Shown: positions 45,851 to 54,924, counted from the stretch's first letter. The stretch is 64,000 nucleotides of DNA from Kamptonema formosum PCC 6407 (GCF_000332155.1 NZ_KB235903.1:2454803-2518802); one strand, 5' to 3'. Translations and numbers: made by a program. Notes: generated from the letters alone by a model not told the origin.

Positions 45851-46662
45851 GCTATACCTTTGACAACAGATTGATTTACCCATGCAGTTGCGTAATCTAG
45901 ATAGGCTGACCAAATTTCTGGAAATCGACTGACATTAGGAATATGATTGACTTCTAACAAATGTTTTGTTTCGTTTTCGTTCACAATATAATCATTTGCT
46001 ATAAGCTCTAACCCAAAAGCTTTTGCAACATTCTGTGTATCTTCTAATAACTCTGGATCGATCTCCATAAAGTCAGCCCTCTGATCGTGAATTGACTTTA
46101 GCCAAGTCTCTCCTTCAAGTTTGATTTGCCAATGCTTGTCGCCAATTAAAACGACTCTTACAGCGTCTCCAGAAATAAAATCCTCAATAAGGCATGGATC
46201 GTCACTTTGCCACACATCTTTAAATCGTTCTTTATTTTTTCCACAGTGCCAATTTCCCCACTTCGCTACTTTTTCATTCTTAGTATGAAATTCTGCTCTA
46301 GGAGCTGCATAACCTCGAAGTGGTGAACCAAAGCGTGTATGTTGAAGAACACGCACAAGTCCTGGTAATCGTAGACGTAAATCCATCATCCCACGCGGAT
46401 TAGGTAGGCATAAACCACCCCACAAACCCAAAGCCGCAAAAAATTCTAAATCATTTTCATAAATGCCGTGAAAAACAACTTTTGTCACCTCAATCATGCC
46501 AGCGTGTTTACGGGATTCAACGAAGAGTTGTCCATCTTTAACGATAATGCGAGGTAAGGCTTGATGGGCTACCACTCCAATACCAAACTCAAGAAGCGAC
46601 TGAAACTCAGCAACCTCAGACTCTTCTAAACCAACAATACATACTCGTTGAGTGACAGTCAT
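45826..46662 (-). CDS. ATP-grasp-superfamily-like protein with repeat-derived tail
   Basis: The 278-residue protein begins MTVTQRVCIVGLEESEVAEF. The C-terminal half has the features of ATP-grasp ligases: CLIEDFISGDAVRVVLIGD, GLELIANDYIVN and the metal-binding HLLEVNHIPNVSRFPEIW. No close family is recognised, so the substrate is unknown. The last 11 residues (KGIATARAVRG) are encoded by the AACCGCC/GGCGGTT repeat and so were probably acquired secondarily. Confidence 0.6.
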   Translation of the reverse strand: MTVTQRVCIVGLEESEVAEFQSLLEFGIGVVAHQALPRIIVKDGQLFVESRKHAGMIEVTKVVFHGIYENDLEFFAALGLWGGLCLPNPRGMMDLRLRLPGLVRVLQHTRFGSPLRGYAAPRAEFHTKNEKVAKWGNWHCGKNKERFKDVWQSDDPCLIEDFISGDAVRVVLIGDKHWQIKLEGETWLKSIHDQRADFMEIDPELLEDTQNVAKAFGLELIANDYIVNENETKHLLEVNHIPNVSRFPEIWSAYLDYATAWVNQSVVKGIATARAVRG

Positions 46663-46975
46663 TTTTTAGACACTATTACAACATCTGAATTAAAATGTTA
46701 GCCTGCATATCAGCAATATAGTAATTTTACCTCAATTTTGTAGGGGGAACCTACAACCCGATCGCCCGCTACTGGCGATCGCGAAAATGATGTCAAATGG
46801 GTTCTATACAGCTAGGGTTTTAGCCATCCGGTTCTTACGTTTAATTAGGTGGATTTACTTAGGACTTACGCAAAATCAAAGAAACCGGGTTTCTTGACAA
46901 AACCTACGCTTTGAGGCTAATCACTGACAAGAAACCTGGTTTCTCGCACCCTGCGCGTAAGTCCAGGCAGTATTA
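46663..46975. repeat. Repeat-bearing spacer; subfamily II element at 46861-46964
   Basis: AGGACTTACGC opens and GCGTAAGTCC closes the element, a 10-base terminal inverted repeat. Inside, AGAAACCGGGTTTCTTGAC faces AAGAAACCTGGTTTCTC. No gene is seen in the other 200 bases; ACTGGCGATCGCG near 46772 is a HIP1 site. Confidence 0.8.
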
Positions 46976-47707
46976 TTAGCCAACCTCCCCAGGTTCTACA
47001 ATGCGCTGGAACAGGTAGCCAGTACCTCGTGCGGTTAGAATTAACTCAGGATTGCTAGGATCGTCTTCTAACTTTGCCCTTAGCCGCGAGATGTGAACGT
47101 CCACAACGCGGGTGTCTACGTGGCGCTCAGGCGTATATCCCCAAACTTCCTGCAAAATTTCCGATCGCGAAAAAGGCTCTCCAGAACGGCTTACTAATAG
47201 CTCTAAAAGGCTAAACTCCATTCCCGTCAGCCGAATGCGTTCGTCCCCTTTGTAAACTTGTCGCTTATTGGTATCAATTCTGATATTGGTGACATGAATA
47301 ACGCCGGAACTGGGAATACCCGAAGCACCGTTTTTGTCAACCCTCCGCAGTACCGAACGGATGCGGGCTTCTAATTCCTTGGGAGAAAAAGGCTTGACAA
47401 CGTAATCGTCCGCCCCCAATTCTAAACCGGTGATGCGATCGGCAACATCCCCCAACGCCGTCAGCATGATAATCGGCACATCGGACTCCTTCCGCAACTC
47501 CTGACAAACACCGTAACCATCTAGCTTTGGCATCATTACATCCAGTACCACAAGGTCAGGATCGGTATTGCGAAAGGTATCTAGGGCTTCTTCGCCGTCA
47601 GCAGCAGTGACGACATCGTAGCCGATCATCGACAGGCGAGTTTCCAGAATGCGGCGGATACTGGCTTCGTCATCGACTACTAGAATTTTTTCCTTATGGT
47701 TTTCCAA
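46976..47707 (-). CDS. rpaB: OmpR-family response regulator RpaB
   Basis: TTG 47707 is the probable start (MENHKEKILVVDDEASIRR), ten bases after AAGGAG, giving 243 residues as in orthologues; GTG 47719 is too close to the RBS. The receiver has Asp in LVVLDVMMPKLDGYG. The winged-helix domain has VDTRVVDVHISRLRAKLED. The sequence is nearly that of known RpaB (Ycf27), the essential high-light and redox regulator that binds HLR1 sites. It is divergent from radA. Confidence 0.92.
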   Translation of the reverse strand: MENHKEKILVVDDEASIRRILETRLSMIGYDVVTAADGEEALDTFRNTDPDLVVLDVMMPKLDGYGVCQELRKESDVPIIMLTALGDVADRITGLELGADDYVVKPFSPKELEARIRSVLRRVDKNGASGIPSSGVIHVTNIRIDTNKRQVYKGDERIRLTGMEFSLLELLVSRSGEPFSRSEILQEVWGYTPERHVDTRVVDVHISRLRAKLEDDPSNPELILTARGTGYLFQRIVEPGEVG

Positions 47708-47867
47708 ATTCCCCAACACTCCTTAAGTTACATTACTGATAAGTTAATTTTTTGTACCCTATCATTAAGACACAAACTCTTTTAATCACTTGTGTTCGGC
47801 CTGAAAGCCTTGTTATTGCTCTTATTCAGGCTTTTTCAAATGTTAAGGTTACTCTATATTGTAAACA

Positions 47868-49397
47868 ATGCCAAAGCCTCGCACACAATATGTTTGTCGG
47901 GAATGCGGCTACGAGTCGCCCCAATACTTCGGCAGGTGTCCTAGCTGTCAGAATTGGGACTCTTTTGATGAACAGCTAGAGATTATCCCCACAACTCCAG
48001 CGGGCAGAGTGGGTTTGACTGGCGTAACCACTAGGGAAACGGGCAACTTAACACCAGATAAGTCTTCTGGTCAGCCGAGAGCATCTTTCAAATTATCACA
48101 GATTGCTGACCAATCACAGTCACGTTGGCCTTCTGGTTATGGGGAATTGGATCGGGTTTTGGGAGGGGGGATTGTTCCGGGTTCTTTGGTGTTGATTGGG
48201 GGGGAACCGGGGATTGGGAAATCAACGCTGTTGTTGCAGGTGGCGAATCAACTGTCGCGCAAGGATCGCATACTGTATGTGAGTGCGGAGGAGTCGGGTC
48301 AGCAGGTGAAGTTGCGATCGCAGCGTTTGGGTGTTGCTACTCCGGTAAATTTATCTGCCAATGGACAAAATGCTAATGGTAGTGGGGAAAAGGCGAAGAA
48401 TTCGGGCGATCGCGAAATAGACAATTCAGCGGAGAATTTTTACTTACTCCCGGAAACTGATTTAGAGGTGATTTTGCGGGAGTTGGAATCGCTGAAACCG
48501 AATTTAGCAGTAATTGACAGTATTCAGACGGTTTATTTTGCTAGTTTAACATCGGCCCCGGGTTCGGTGGCGCAGGTACGGGAATGTACTTCGGCGTTGA
48601 TGCAGGTGGCGAAGCGGGCAAATATTACTTTATTTATTGTCGGTCATGTGACGAAAGATGGGGGCTTAGCGGGGCCGAGGGTTTTAGAGCATTTGGTCGA
48701 TACTGTACTGTATTTTGAGGGCGATCGCTTTGCTTCTCACCGATTGTTACGTTCTATGAAAAACCGCTTTGGTGCAACTCACGAAATCGGAGTATTTGAA
48801 ATGATCGCCAATGGGTTGCGAGAAGTCGATAATCCCTCAGAGTTATTTTTGGGTAATCGAGATGAGTTTTCTCCGGGTACATCGACGACAGTTGCTTGTG
48901 AAGGCACTCGCCCAATTGTAGTAGAAATTCAAGCTTTAGTTAGTCCTGCGAGTTTTGGTTCGCCGCGCCGCGCTACTACTGGGGTTGATAATGCTAGATT
49001 GCAGCAAATTCTAGCTGTTTTAGAGAAGAGAGTCGGGATTCCCCTATCTAAATTAGATACGATTGTGGCAACGGTGGGCGGGTTAAAAGTGGAGGAACCT
49101 GCTGCGGATTTGGGAGTTGCGATCGCAGTAGTAGCTAGTTTCCGCGATCGCGTGGTGGATGCGCGGACTGTGTTATTAGGAGAAGTAGGTTTAGGCGGGC
49201 AAGTGCGACCCGTTTCACAACTAGAATTAAGGCTGAGGGAGGCGGCAAAATTAGGGTTTAAACGGGCAATTATTCCTCACAATCAAACACCGCCAGATTT
49301 GGGGATGCAAATTATTCCAGTGGCGAAGGTGATTGATGCAATTATTGCCGCAATTCCTGCTACTCCCCGTCAATTGGAGTCAGATGATGATAGTTAA
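47868..49397 (+). CDS. radA: DNA repair protein RadA
   Basis: The 509-residue RadA/Sms starts MPKPRTQYVCRECGYESPQY. It has the CxxC-x-CxxC zinc finger (CRECG...CPSC), the Walker A GGEPGIGKSTLLLQ, the RadA signature MKNRFGATHEIG, and a Lon-like C-terminal domain. RadA helps branch migration during recombination. An insertion of low-complexity residues (NGQNANGSGEKAKNSGDREI) between Walker A and B is typical of cyanobacteria. It is divergent from rpaB over 160 bases. Confidence 0.95.
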   Translation: MPKPRTQYVCRECGYESPQYFGRCPSCQNWDSFDEQLEIIPTTPAGRVGLTGVTTRETGNLTPDKSSGQPRASFKLSQIADQSQSRWPSGYGELDRVLGGGIVPGSLVLIGGEPGIGKSTLLLQVANQLSRKDRILYVSAEESGQQVKLRSQRLGVATPVNLSANGQNANGSGEKAKNSGDREIDNSAENFYLLPETDLEVILRELESLKPNLAVIDSIQTVYFASLTSAPGSVAQVRECTSALMQVAKRANITLFIVGHVTKDGGLAGPRVLEHLVDTVLYFEGDRFASHRLLRSMKNRFGATHEIGVFEMIANGLREVDNPSELFLGNRDEFSPGTSTTVACEGTRPIVVEIQALVSPASFGSPRRATTGVDNARLQQILAVLEKRVGIPLSKLDTIVATVGGLKVEEPAADLGVAIAVVASFRDRVVDARTVLLGEVGLGGQVRPVSQLELRLREAAKLGFKRAIIPHNQTPPDLGMQIIPVAKVIDAIIAAIPATPRQLESDDDS

Positions 49398-49424
49398 CAG
49401 TTAACAGTTAACTGTTAACTGTTG
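49393..49424. repeat. GTTAACA/GTTAACT inverted repeat at the radA end
   Basis: AGTTAACAGTTAACAG then TTAACTGTTAACT, self-complementary; same type as 15274-15315. Confidence 0.75.
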
Positions 49425-49431
49425 AATAGGG

Positions 49432-49537
49432 GAACTTACGTACCCAAATAAAGAAACCGGGTTTTTTGATGAAAATACTTCGTTTTCACCACATATTCTC
49501 TCAAAAACCCGGTTTCTGGAGCCCTGAGCGTAAGTTC
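49432..49537. repeat. Subfamily II element with perfect 9-base ends
   Basis: GAACTTACG (49432-49440) and CGTAAGTTC (49529-49537) are exact inverted ends. AAGAAACCGGGTTTTTTGATG faces CTCAAAAACCCGGTTTCTGG, with AATACTTCGTTTTCACC in the loop, as in the 19469 copy. Confidence 0.85.
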
Positions 49538-49614
49538 TTTTTTTGCTTCTTACAAATGCTAGAGTGTTATATAATACGTAAGTCCTGTGAATGGATAATC
49601 GAGAGGTAATAGTT

Positions 49615-49848
49615 ATGCACGAAATAGATGTTGCCGAGGCTAAAAAGAATCTGGGCGAATTAATCGAAGCGGCGATTAAAGGTGAAGAAGTTGTGATTAG
49701 TAAGGATAACCAACCTGTTGTAAAATTAGTGGTAATACCACAAACTAAGAAGCGTTGGCCATCCCAAGCTGGAACTGCTAAAGGTATGGTTTGGATGTCC
49801 GATGACTTTGACGAACCGTTAGAAGAGTTTAAGGAGTATATGGAATGA
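49615..49848 (+). CDS. Phd/YefM-type antitoxin
   Basis: Start at ATG 49615 (MHEIDVAEAKKNLGELIEAA) with GAGAGG eight bases upstream; the codons from 49591 are less likely. The 77-residue product has the Phd fold region GEEVVISKDNQPVVKLVVI and an acidic C-terminal toxin-binding tail (WMSDDFDEPLEEFKEYME). It would bind its own promoter and neutralise the PIN toxin. Stop and next start overlap by four bases. Confidence 0.9.
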   Translation: MHEIDVAEAKKNLGELIEAAIKGEEVVISKDNQPVVKLVVIPQTKKRWPSQAGTAKGMVWMSDDFDEPLEEFKEYME

Positions 49849-50231
49849 GGCTATTGTTGGACACTCATACCTTTATTTGGTACGTCACCGATAACCCTAG
49901 ACTTAGCATTAATGTCAAAACCATAATTGAAGATGAAAATAACGAGAAGCTAGTCAGTACAGCTAGTATTTGGGAAATGGCGATTAAGCACAGTATAGGC
50001 AGATTGAGTTTCAGTCTGCCTTTTATGGAGTTTATCAGGCAACAACTCAGTGTTAGTAACATGGGGATACTGGAGATTAATCTACACCAAATTGAGGTTG
50101 TTGCTTCGCTACCTTTGCATCATCGCGATCCATTCGATCGGCTGATAATTGCACAGGCAATAGCGGAACAGATACCTATTTTGAGTGTAGATTCTGTTTT
50201 TGATGCCTATGCGATCGCGAGGTTATGGTAA
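49845..50231 (+). CDS. PIN-domain RNase toxin (VapC-like)
   Basis: The 128-residue PIN protein starts MRLLLDTHTFIWYVTDNPRL. Acidic residues of the active site are in LDTHTF, SIWEM, HRDPFDRLII and ILSVDSVFDAY. It is partnered with the upstream Phd-type antitoxin, overlapping by ATGA. VapC toxins of this subgroup cleave tRNA or rRNA; the target here is unknown. Intact, unlike the VapC stub at 1614. Confidence 0.9.
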   Translation: MRLLLDTHTFIWYVTDNPRLSINVKTIIEDENNEKLVSTASIWEMAIKHSIGRLSFSLPFMEFIRQQLSVSNMGILEINLHQIEVVASLPLHHRDPFDRLIIAQAIAEQIPILSVDSVFDAYAIARLW

Positions 50232-50340
50232 ATCATGTTATTATTTAACAACTATTGGGCGCAAGTGCGAGATATAATTCAGCAAATCTGGGCTTAGCTT
50301 TGATTAAATATAAATTATATAAGCAGATTTTGACCAAAGA

Positions 50341-51213
50341 ATGAGCAAGATAAAAAAACACCATAAAAATTCATGGTTAAATGAATTAGATGCCATAATT
50401 CGCGGTGCATCGGGCGGATTTTTATTTGGCATTCCCTTACTTTATACAATGGAGGTTTGGTGGATCGGTTCATCTACTAAACCGCCACAAATGCTAGGCG
50501 CGATCGCATCTACTTTTGTCGCCGTTTTCCTGCTTAACCGGACTGAAGGATTTCGCAAAACAAAGAATATTCGCTTCCAAGAAGCTCTAATCGACACTGT
50601 AGAAGCCATTGCGATCGGGACTGTCTGCGCCGCACTGATCCTATTTTTACTCCGAGAAATTACCCCAGAGACACCTCTGCAAGAAATTTTAGGAAAAGTG
50701 ATATTTGAAGGCCTTTCCTTTTCTCTGGGAGTGGCGATCGCGCGAGCAGTTTTGAGTGGCGATCGCAATCAGGGTTCGGATGACGACGAACAAGATAAAA
50801 AAAAGGAAACTACTATTAATGCAACTTTAGCAGATATCGGCGCTACTTTAATCGGCGCTACCATCATTGCTTTCAACATTGCACCCACCGATGAAGTTCC
50901 CATGTTAGCCGCAGCCATATCTCCCCCTTGGCAATTAGCCATTATCGCCGCTTCTCTGCTAATTTCCTATGGTATTGTGTTTGCGGCCGGCTTTACCCAC
51001 CAAGTAAAACGCTACCAGCAGCAAGGTATCTTTCAACGCCCACTTAGCGAAACGATAATGGCTTATTTAGTGTCACTTGCGGCATCTACATTCATGCTGT
51101 ACTTTTTCGACAAGCTCAACTTTAGCGATCCTTGGTCAGTATGGTTGAGCTATACATTAGTATTAGGATTGCCTGCAACAATTGGCGGCGCGGCAGGAAG
51201 GTTAACAGTATGA
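50341..51213 (+). CDS. TIGR02587-family integral membrane protein
   Basis: The 290-residue protein has about seven to eight hydrophobic segments with polar linkers (QGSDDDEQDKKKETTINATL between helices). The N-terminus IIRGASGGFLFGIPLLYTME and the C-terminus ending AAGRLTV fit the TIGR02587 family, as I remember it. It overlaps the next gene, a TIGR02588 member, by ATGA. The pair has no known function; a membrane complex of two subunits is likely because they are so commonly paired. Confidence 0.82.
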   Translation: MSKIKKHHKNSWLNELDAIIRGASGGFLFGIPLLYTMEVWWIGSSTKPPQMLGAIASTFVAVFLLNRTEGFRKTKNIRFQEALIDTVEAIAIGTVCAALILFLLREITPETPLQEILGKVIFEGLSFSLGVAIARAVLSGDRNQGSDDDEQDKKKETTINATLADIGATLIGATIIAFNIAPTDEVPMLAAAISPPWQLAIIAASLLISYGIVFAAGFTHQVKRYQQQGIFQRPLSETIMAYLVSLAASTFMLYFFDKLNFSDPWSVWLSYTLVLGLPATIGGAAGRLTV

Positions 51214-51611
51214 CAGAGGATAATCAAAAGCAGTTTAAACGATCGCTGGCGGAATGGGTGACATTTGCGATCGCGAGTTTTATCCTCGCTACCCTGAGCG
51301 GATTAGTAGTCTACAATTGGCTGACTAACAAACACGAACCTCCTATCCTCTCTGTCACGCAAAATACAGCTATGCGCGAAACAGGAGGGCAATTTTACAT
51401 ACCATTTATACTTACTAATACGGGTGGCGAAACCGCTGAATCAGTCCAAGTTATAGCGGAACTGCGAGTTAATGGAGAAGTTGTGGAAAGTGGAGAACAG
51501 CAAATAGATTTTTTGTCAAGCGGTGAAACTCAAGAAGGTGCTTTTATTTTCAGCCGCGATCCGCGCAAAGGTCAGTTAATTTTGCGAGTAGCAAGTTACA
51601 AATTGCCATAA
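51210..51611 (+). CDS. TIGR02588-family single-span protein
   Basis: ATG 51210 overlaps the upstream TGA, giving 133 residues. A single N-terminal helix (WVTFAIASFILATLSGLVVY) anchors an extracytoplasmic beta-sandwich-like domain (GGQFYIPFILTNTGGETAES; VIAELRVNGEVVESGEQQID). It ends GQLILRVASYKLP. The family partners TIGR02587. An AT/GTTAAC repeat follows the stop. Confidence 0.82.
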   Translation: MTEDNQKQFKRSLAEWVTFAIASFILATLSGLVVYNWLTNKHEPPILSVTQNTAMRETGGQFYIPFILTNTGGETAESVQVIAELRVNGEVVESGEQQIDFLSSGETQEGAFIFSRDPRKGQLILRVASYKLP

Positions 51612-51616
51612 GGTAA

Positions 51617-51667
51617 CATAAATAGTTAACGGTTAACTGTTAACTGTTAACCGTTAACCGTTAACAA
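51617..51667. repeat. GTTAACN array between convergent genes
   Basis: TAGTTAACGGTTAACTGTTAAC and GTTAACCGTTAACCGTTAAC form an imperfect palindrome, likely a shared terminator. Confidence 0.7.
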
Positions 51668-52498
51668 TTACTTTTTCGCAGTTTGGCTATCAGGTACGGT
51701 AATATTTACAAACGGTAATGCTCCGTTACCTCCCATTACAGTTGGAAACTGACCATTCCATTTTTCAATTGCTTGCTGTTGAAGAAGTTCTGGAGTTAAA
51801 GTCATGCGCTGCAAACGCTGGGCCTCTGCTTGACCCTTAGCACGGTTAATTTGAGCTTGAGCTTCTTGCGTTGCTTTCAATGCCAAAAATTCAGCTTGTT
51901 TAGCTTCCTGTTCAGCTATTTGCTTAGATTCTATCGCTTTGCTAAACTCCGGTGAAAAGCCGAAATTTACCAGAGAAACATCTTTCACTAGCACTCCATA
52001 AGGTGCTAAACGGTTCCTGAGACTATTGTCAATTTCGGCTTTTAATTCTGTGCGTTTAGTGATAATTTCCAACGCTGTTTTTTTGGCAGTGGCAGCTTTT
52101 AGGACTTCGGAAACTGCCGGATTCAAAATTCCATCCACAATTTGTTCTTCGCTTCCTACCTGCTGGTAAACTTGATTCGCCTTAGTGGGGTCTATATTCC
52201 AGTTTATTGCTAGATCGGCAGTAATTCTTTGCAAATCTTTAGATGCTGCTTCTGCCTTCAAATCAGTCTTTTGTACGCGAACGCTGAGAGTTTTAACAGA
52301 TGTGACTATTGGCATAACTGGGTGAATGCCTTCATCTAATATTTGCTCCTGAACTTTGCCGAAGCGCATGACTACGCCTCGTTCGCCAGCATTAACAATG
52401 GTAAAGGGTTTAAAAAGCAGGGCTCCGATCGCGATGACAACGCCGCCGATGATGTATACGGCAAGGTTGTAAGGAAAAGCTGTTTGGGTGATTTTCAT
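51668..52498 (-). CDS. Prohibitin-type SPFH/Band 7 protein
   Basis: The 276-residue protein has one N-terminal helix (LAVYIIGGVVIAIGALLFKP), then the Band 7 domain (VNAGERGVVMRFGKVQEQIL), and a coiled-coil tail (SKAIESKQIAEQEAKQAEFL...AQAQINRAKGQAEAQRLQRM). Prohibitin homologues form ring complexes in the membrane and act as scaffolds or chaperones for proteases such as FtsH. Length and order match the cyanobacterial prohibitin family. Confidence 0.93.
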   Translation of the reverse strand: MKITQTAFPYNLAVYIIGGVVIAIGALLFKPFTIVNAGERGVVMRFGKVQEQILDEGIHPVMPIVTSVKTLSVRVQKTDLKAEAASKDLQRITADLAINWNIDPTKANQVYQQVGSEEQIVDGILNPAVSEVLKAATAKKTALEIITKRTELKAEIDNSLRNRLAPYGVLVKDVSLVNFGFSPEFSKAIESKQIAEQEAKQAEFLALKATQEAQAQINRAKGQAEAQRLQRMTLTPELLQQQAIEKWNGQFPTVMGGNGALPFVNITVPDSQTAKK

Positions 52499-52746
52499 AA
52501 ATCTTAGTACCTTATATTAGTCTTATCTAGTATTTCTCTATGTTAGCCTTTGAGCGAAAATTCAACTCTCATAAACTTTTCCGCCGATCGAGAGAAATCA
52601 AGGTGTGAGATTGCTTTGGGGTTGCTTAGTGCCCTCAGATTGCTTAGTTCCTGGCAACTGTGGTACGTTTAGCTCTCGCAATGACAGAAAATTGTAGTAA
52701 CTACGTAAGTCTTAATCTAAAATTATTTTTGATAAATTTACTTCCA

Positions 52747-53406
52747 ATGAAGATTTCGCAACGACATGAATGGCCTGAGACTGTTGAGGAGGCGATCGGG
52801 ATTCAGCAGCAACTCCAGTCGGAGGTAATCGCCGAAGACCAACTCGGAACGATCCGCTATGTCGCCGGCGTGGATGTGGCCTATGAAGAAAAAACGGCGA
52901 TCGCACAGGCGGCTGTCGCAGTTTTGACATTTCCTGACTTACAATTAAAGGAACAGGTCGTTGTCCAAGTCCCTGTGAGTTTTCCCTACATTGCCGGTTT
53001 TTTATCCTTTCGGGAAGTACCCGCAGTGCTGGCAGCCCTAGAAAATCTCACCACTACCCCGGACTTAATTCTTTGTGATGGTCAAGGTTTAGCTCATCCC
53101 CGGAGGTTTGGTCTCGCCTGTCATTTGGGAGTATTGACACAAGTTCCTACTATAGGTGTTGCTAAAACTCGTTTTATCGGAGAGCATGAACCAGTACCCT
53201 CCGAACGTGGTAGTTGGCGGCCCTTGTGCGATCGCCAGGAAATTATTGGTGCTGTACTCAGAACCCAAAACGGAGTAAAACCGATTTATATTTCCATCGG
53301 CCACAAGGTAAGCTTAAATAAAGCTATTGACTGCGTGATGCGTTGTACTCTAAAGTATCGTCTACCTGAGACAACACGGTATGCCGATCGACTCTCATCA
53401 GGTTAA
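52747..53406 (+). CDS. nfi: Endonuclease V (deoxyribonuclease V)
   Basis: I start at ATG 52747 (MKISQRHEWPETVEEAIGIQ), for 219 residues; the upstream in-frame ATG at 52660 adds 29 that are unlike the family. The catalytic Asp is in YVAGVDVAYEE, the YxG region is SFPYIAGFLSFREVP, and the DGQG motif is LILCDGQGLAHPRRFG. It cleaves near deaminated adenine (inosine) in DNA. Confidence 0.93.
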   Translation: MKISQRHEWPETVEEAIGIQQQLQSEVIAEDQLGTIRYVAGVDVAYEEKTAIAQAAVAVLTFPDLQLKEQVVVQVPVSFPYIAGFLSFREVPAVLAALENLTTTPDLILCDGQGLAHPRRFGLACHLGVLTQVPTIGVAKTRFIGEHEPVPSERGSWRPLCDRQEIIGAVLRTQNGVKPIYISIGHKVSLNKAIDCVMRCTLKYRLPETTRYADRLSSG

Positions 53407-53671
53407 CAGAGGAATGCCCAAAGACAAGACTAGAAAAGCAACAACGAGGCGAGGATTCTGAATATTCCCTCATAACTTAAATGAAAAATCAACTGTGGGT
53501 GCGCTCTAGTGGACACCTATGAATTAAGGAAGTCTTTTCTGTAGGGTTGAAAGTTGTATGCTTCCCCCGATGTAAAAAAAGATTATCCCTTAGAAAGATG
53601 TACGAGGGTTCTGAAATTTTTAGAATAACCCTCAGATGCTAAAAACATTTGCAAAAACAAGGAGCATTGGC

Positions 53672-53905
53672 ATGGCAGAGAAAAGTAAGCGCGGATTCGC
53701 CTCTATGGACGCAGAAAAACAGCGCGAAATTGCTAGTAAAGGCGGAAAAGCAGCCCACGCAAAAGGAACTGCCCACGAATTCACCCCTGAAGAAGCTAGA
53801 CAAGCTGGCCAAAAAGGTGGGGAAGCAGTTAGCCGAAATCGTGAACACATGGCAGAAATTGGCCGCGAAGGCGGTCGCAAAAGCCGTAAGAGCGAAAGTG
53901 TGTAA
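53672..53905 (+). CDS. KGG-repeat stress-type protein (GsiB-like)
   Basis: Start ATG 53672 follows GGAG by seven bases and begins MAEKSKRGFASMDAEKQREI, for 77 residues. Three KGG-type repeats are visible (SKGGKAAHAKGT, QKGGEAVSRN, EGGRKSRK). The family is very hydrophilic and relates to general stress protein GsiB, expressed in desiccation or osmotic stress. An inverted repeat, GAGGGTT/AACCCTC, sits at 53606-53636 in the leader. The antisense frames over it are shadows. Confidence 0.88.
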   Translation: MAEKSKRGFASMDAEKQREIASKGGKAAHAKGTAHEFTPEEARQAGQKGGEAVSRNREHMAEIGREGGRKSRKSESV

Positions 53906-53965
53906 ACTAAAAGCAGTAAACTTGCATATCCCCGCGTCCAATCAGATTTAAGTTGATAGGACAAC

Positions 53966-53989
53966 AAAAGCCCCCAAAGTGGGGCTTTT
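53966..53989. terminator. Terminator hairpin after the KGG gene
   Basis: AAAAGCCCC-CAAAGT-GGGGCTTTTTG: an 8-9 base stem followed by T-rich sequence. A-rich on the left, so it could work in both directions. Confidence 0.85.
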
Positions 53990-54198
53990 TGTTTGGCTTT
54001 TTCCTAGAAGGCAGAATTTAGTTATCAACAAGAGTCGGAAAAATTCATTGTTTAGAAGAGATTTAGTTATCGATAAGGGTAGAAGGGAAATACAATTCCC
54101 AGCAATGGTTTCAGCAATTAATAACGTCAAGCGTGACCTTGGCGGTTCCGGTACAAAATATTAGACTTGGACAGCGAATAATGTAAGGGTTAGCTATT

Positions 54199-54741
54199 AT
54201 GTGTTCGATAACTTTAGAGTGGACAGAAGCAGGTCAACTCGTAACCCAGACAATTCAAGGGAAACAGGCGAGCAAAAATCCGGGTACTGTACGGATAGGG
54301 CGCGATCGCACGCGGTGTGATTTAGTTGTATCTCACCCGACTGTATCTGGGCTCCACGTTGAACTATTTTTTAATGACCAGACAAATATGTTCTATCTGC
54401 GGAATTTGCGGGATAGTAACCCACCGCTAGTTGATGGAAAAATATTAAATCAGGGAGAGGCAGTTCTAAATTCTGGCACTTACATCTATTTGGGACAAGT
54501 GGAAGTAAAGGTGGTTTCGGTTTTTCTTGGTACGAGTGGGGTTCCCCCGACGGTTTTACTACCTCCACCCGCAAATGTAGCCCAGTACCCGTCGGCAACG
54601 GGGCCCACAGAATACGGTTTGAAATGTCCCAAGTGTCTGCACATTTCTCCCTACTCCCAGTTAGATATTGGTTGTCCTTGGTGTGGTACTTCTTTAGCAG
54701 CAGCGGTAAGTGTAGTGTTACCGCCCTCCGGTTCGCAGTAA
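54199..54741 (+). CDS. FHA-domain protein with C-terminal zinc ribbon
   Basis: The 180-residue protein has an FHA domain (about 25-110; TVRIGRDRTRCDLVVSHPTV, SGLHVEL, GKILNQGEAVLNSGTYIYLG), a Pro-rich linker, then a zinc ribbon (CPKCLHISPYSQLDIGCPWC). FHA binds phosphothreonine peptides; the ribbon could bind partner or nucleic acid. It lies 260 bases before a second FHA gene, with a repeat between, so a shared Ser/Thr-kinase pathway is plausible but no kinase is nearby. Confidence 0.88.
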   Translation: MCSITLEWTEAGQLVTQTIQGKQASKNPGTVRIGRDRTRCDLVVSHPTVSGLHVELFFNDQTNMFYLRNLRDSNPPLVDGKILNQGEAVLNSGTYIYLGQVEVKVVSVFLGTSGVPPTVLLPPPANVAQYPSATGPTEYGLKCPKCLHISPYSQLDIGCPWCGTSLAAAVSVVLPPSGSQ

Positions 54742-54770
54742 TATAGCCGAAGGAAGAAGGCTTTAGTGAC

Positions 54771-54847
54771 AGGACTTACGCACCCAACCAAAGAAACCGG
54801 GTTTCGACGGAGCTCGACCAGCAGTTTTTTGACGAAAATAAGTAAAT
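54771..54847. repeat. Truncated subfamily II element
   Basis: AGGACTTACGCACCCAACC and AAGAAACCGGGTTTC are intact. The right half is altered after GACGGAGCTCGACC; TTTTTTGACGAAAATAAG remains. It probably suffered a rearrangement. Confidence 0.75.
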
Positions 54848-54924
54848 CCATGTAATTAAACATAAGATAACGATGGCTAAAAAGTTGGCTGTATAAGCGT
54901 TCTTCCTTCTCTCCTAGATAACTA

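Noticed and set aside
47720-47750. HLR1 (RpaB-binding) site in the rpaB-radA spacer
   Set aside because: GTTACATT is followed by GTTAATTT after eight bases. Known HLR1 half-sites are two bases apart, so the match is poor.
53639-53967. Overlapping frames on both strands around the KGG gene
   Set aside because: Only the frame starting at 53672 has an RBS and KGG repeats; the others are shadows.
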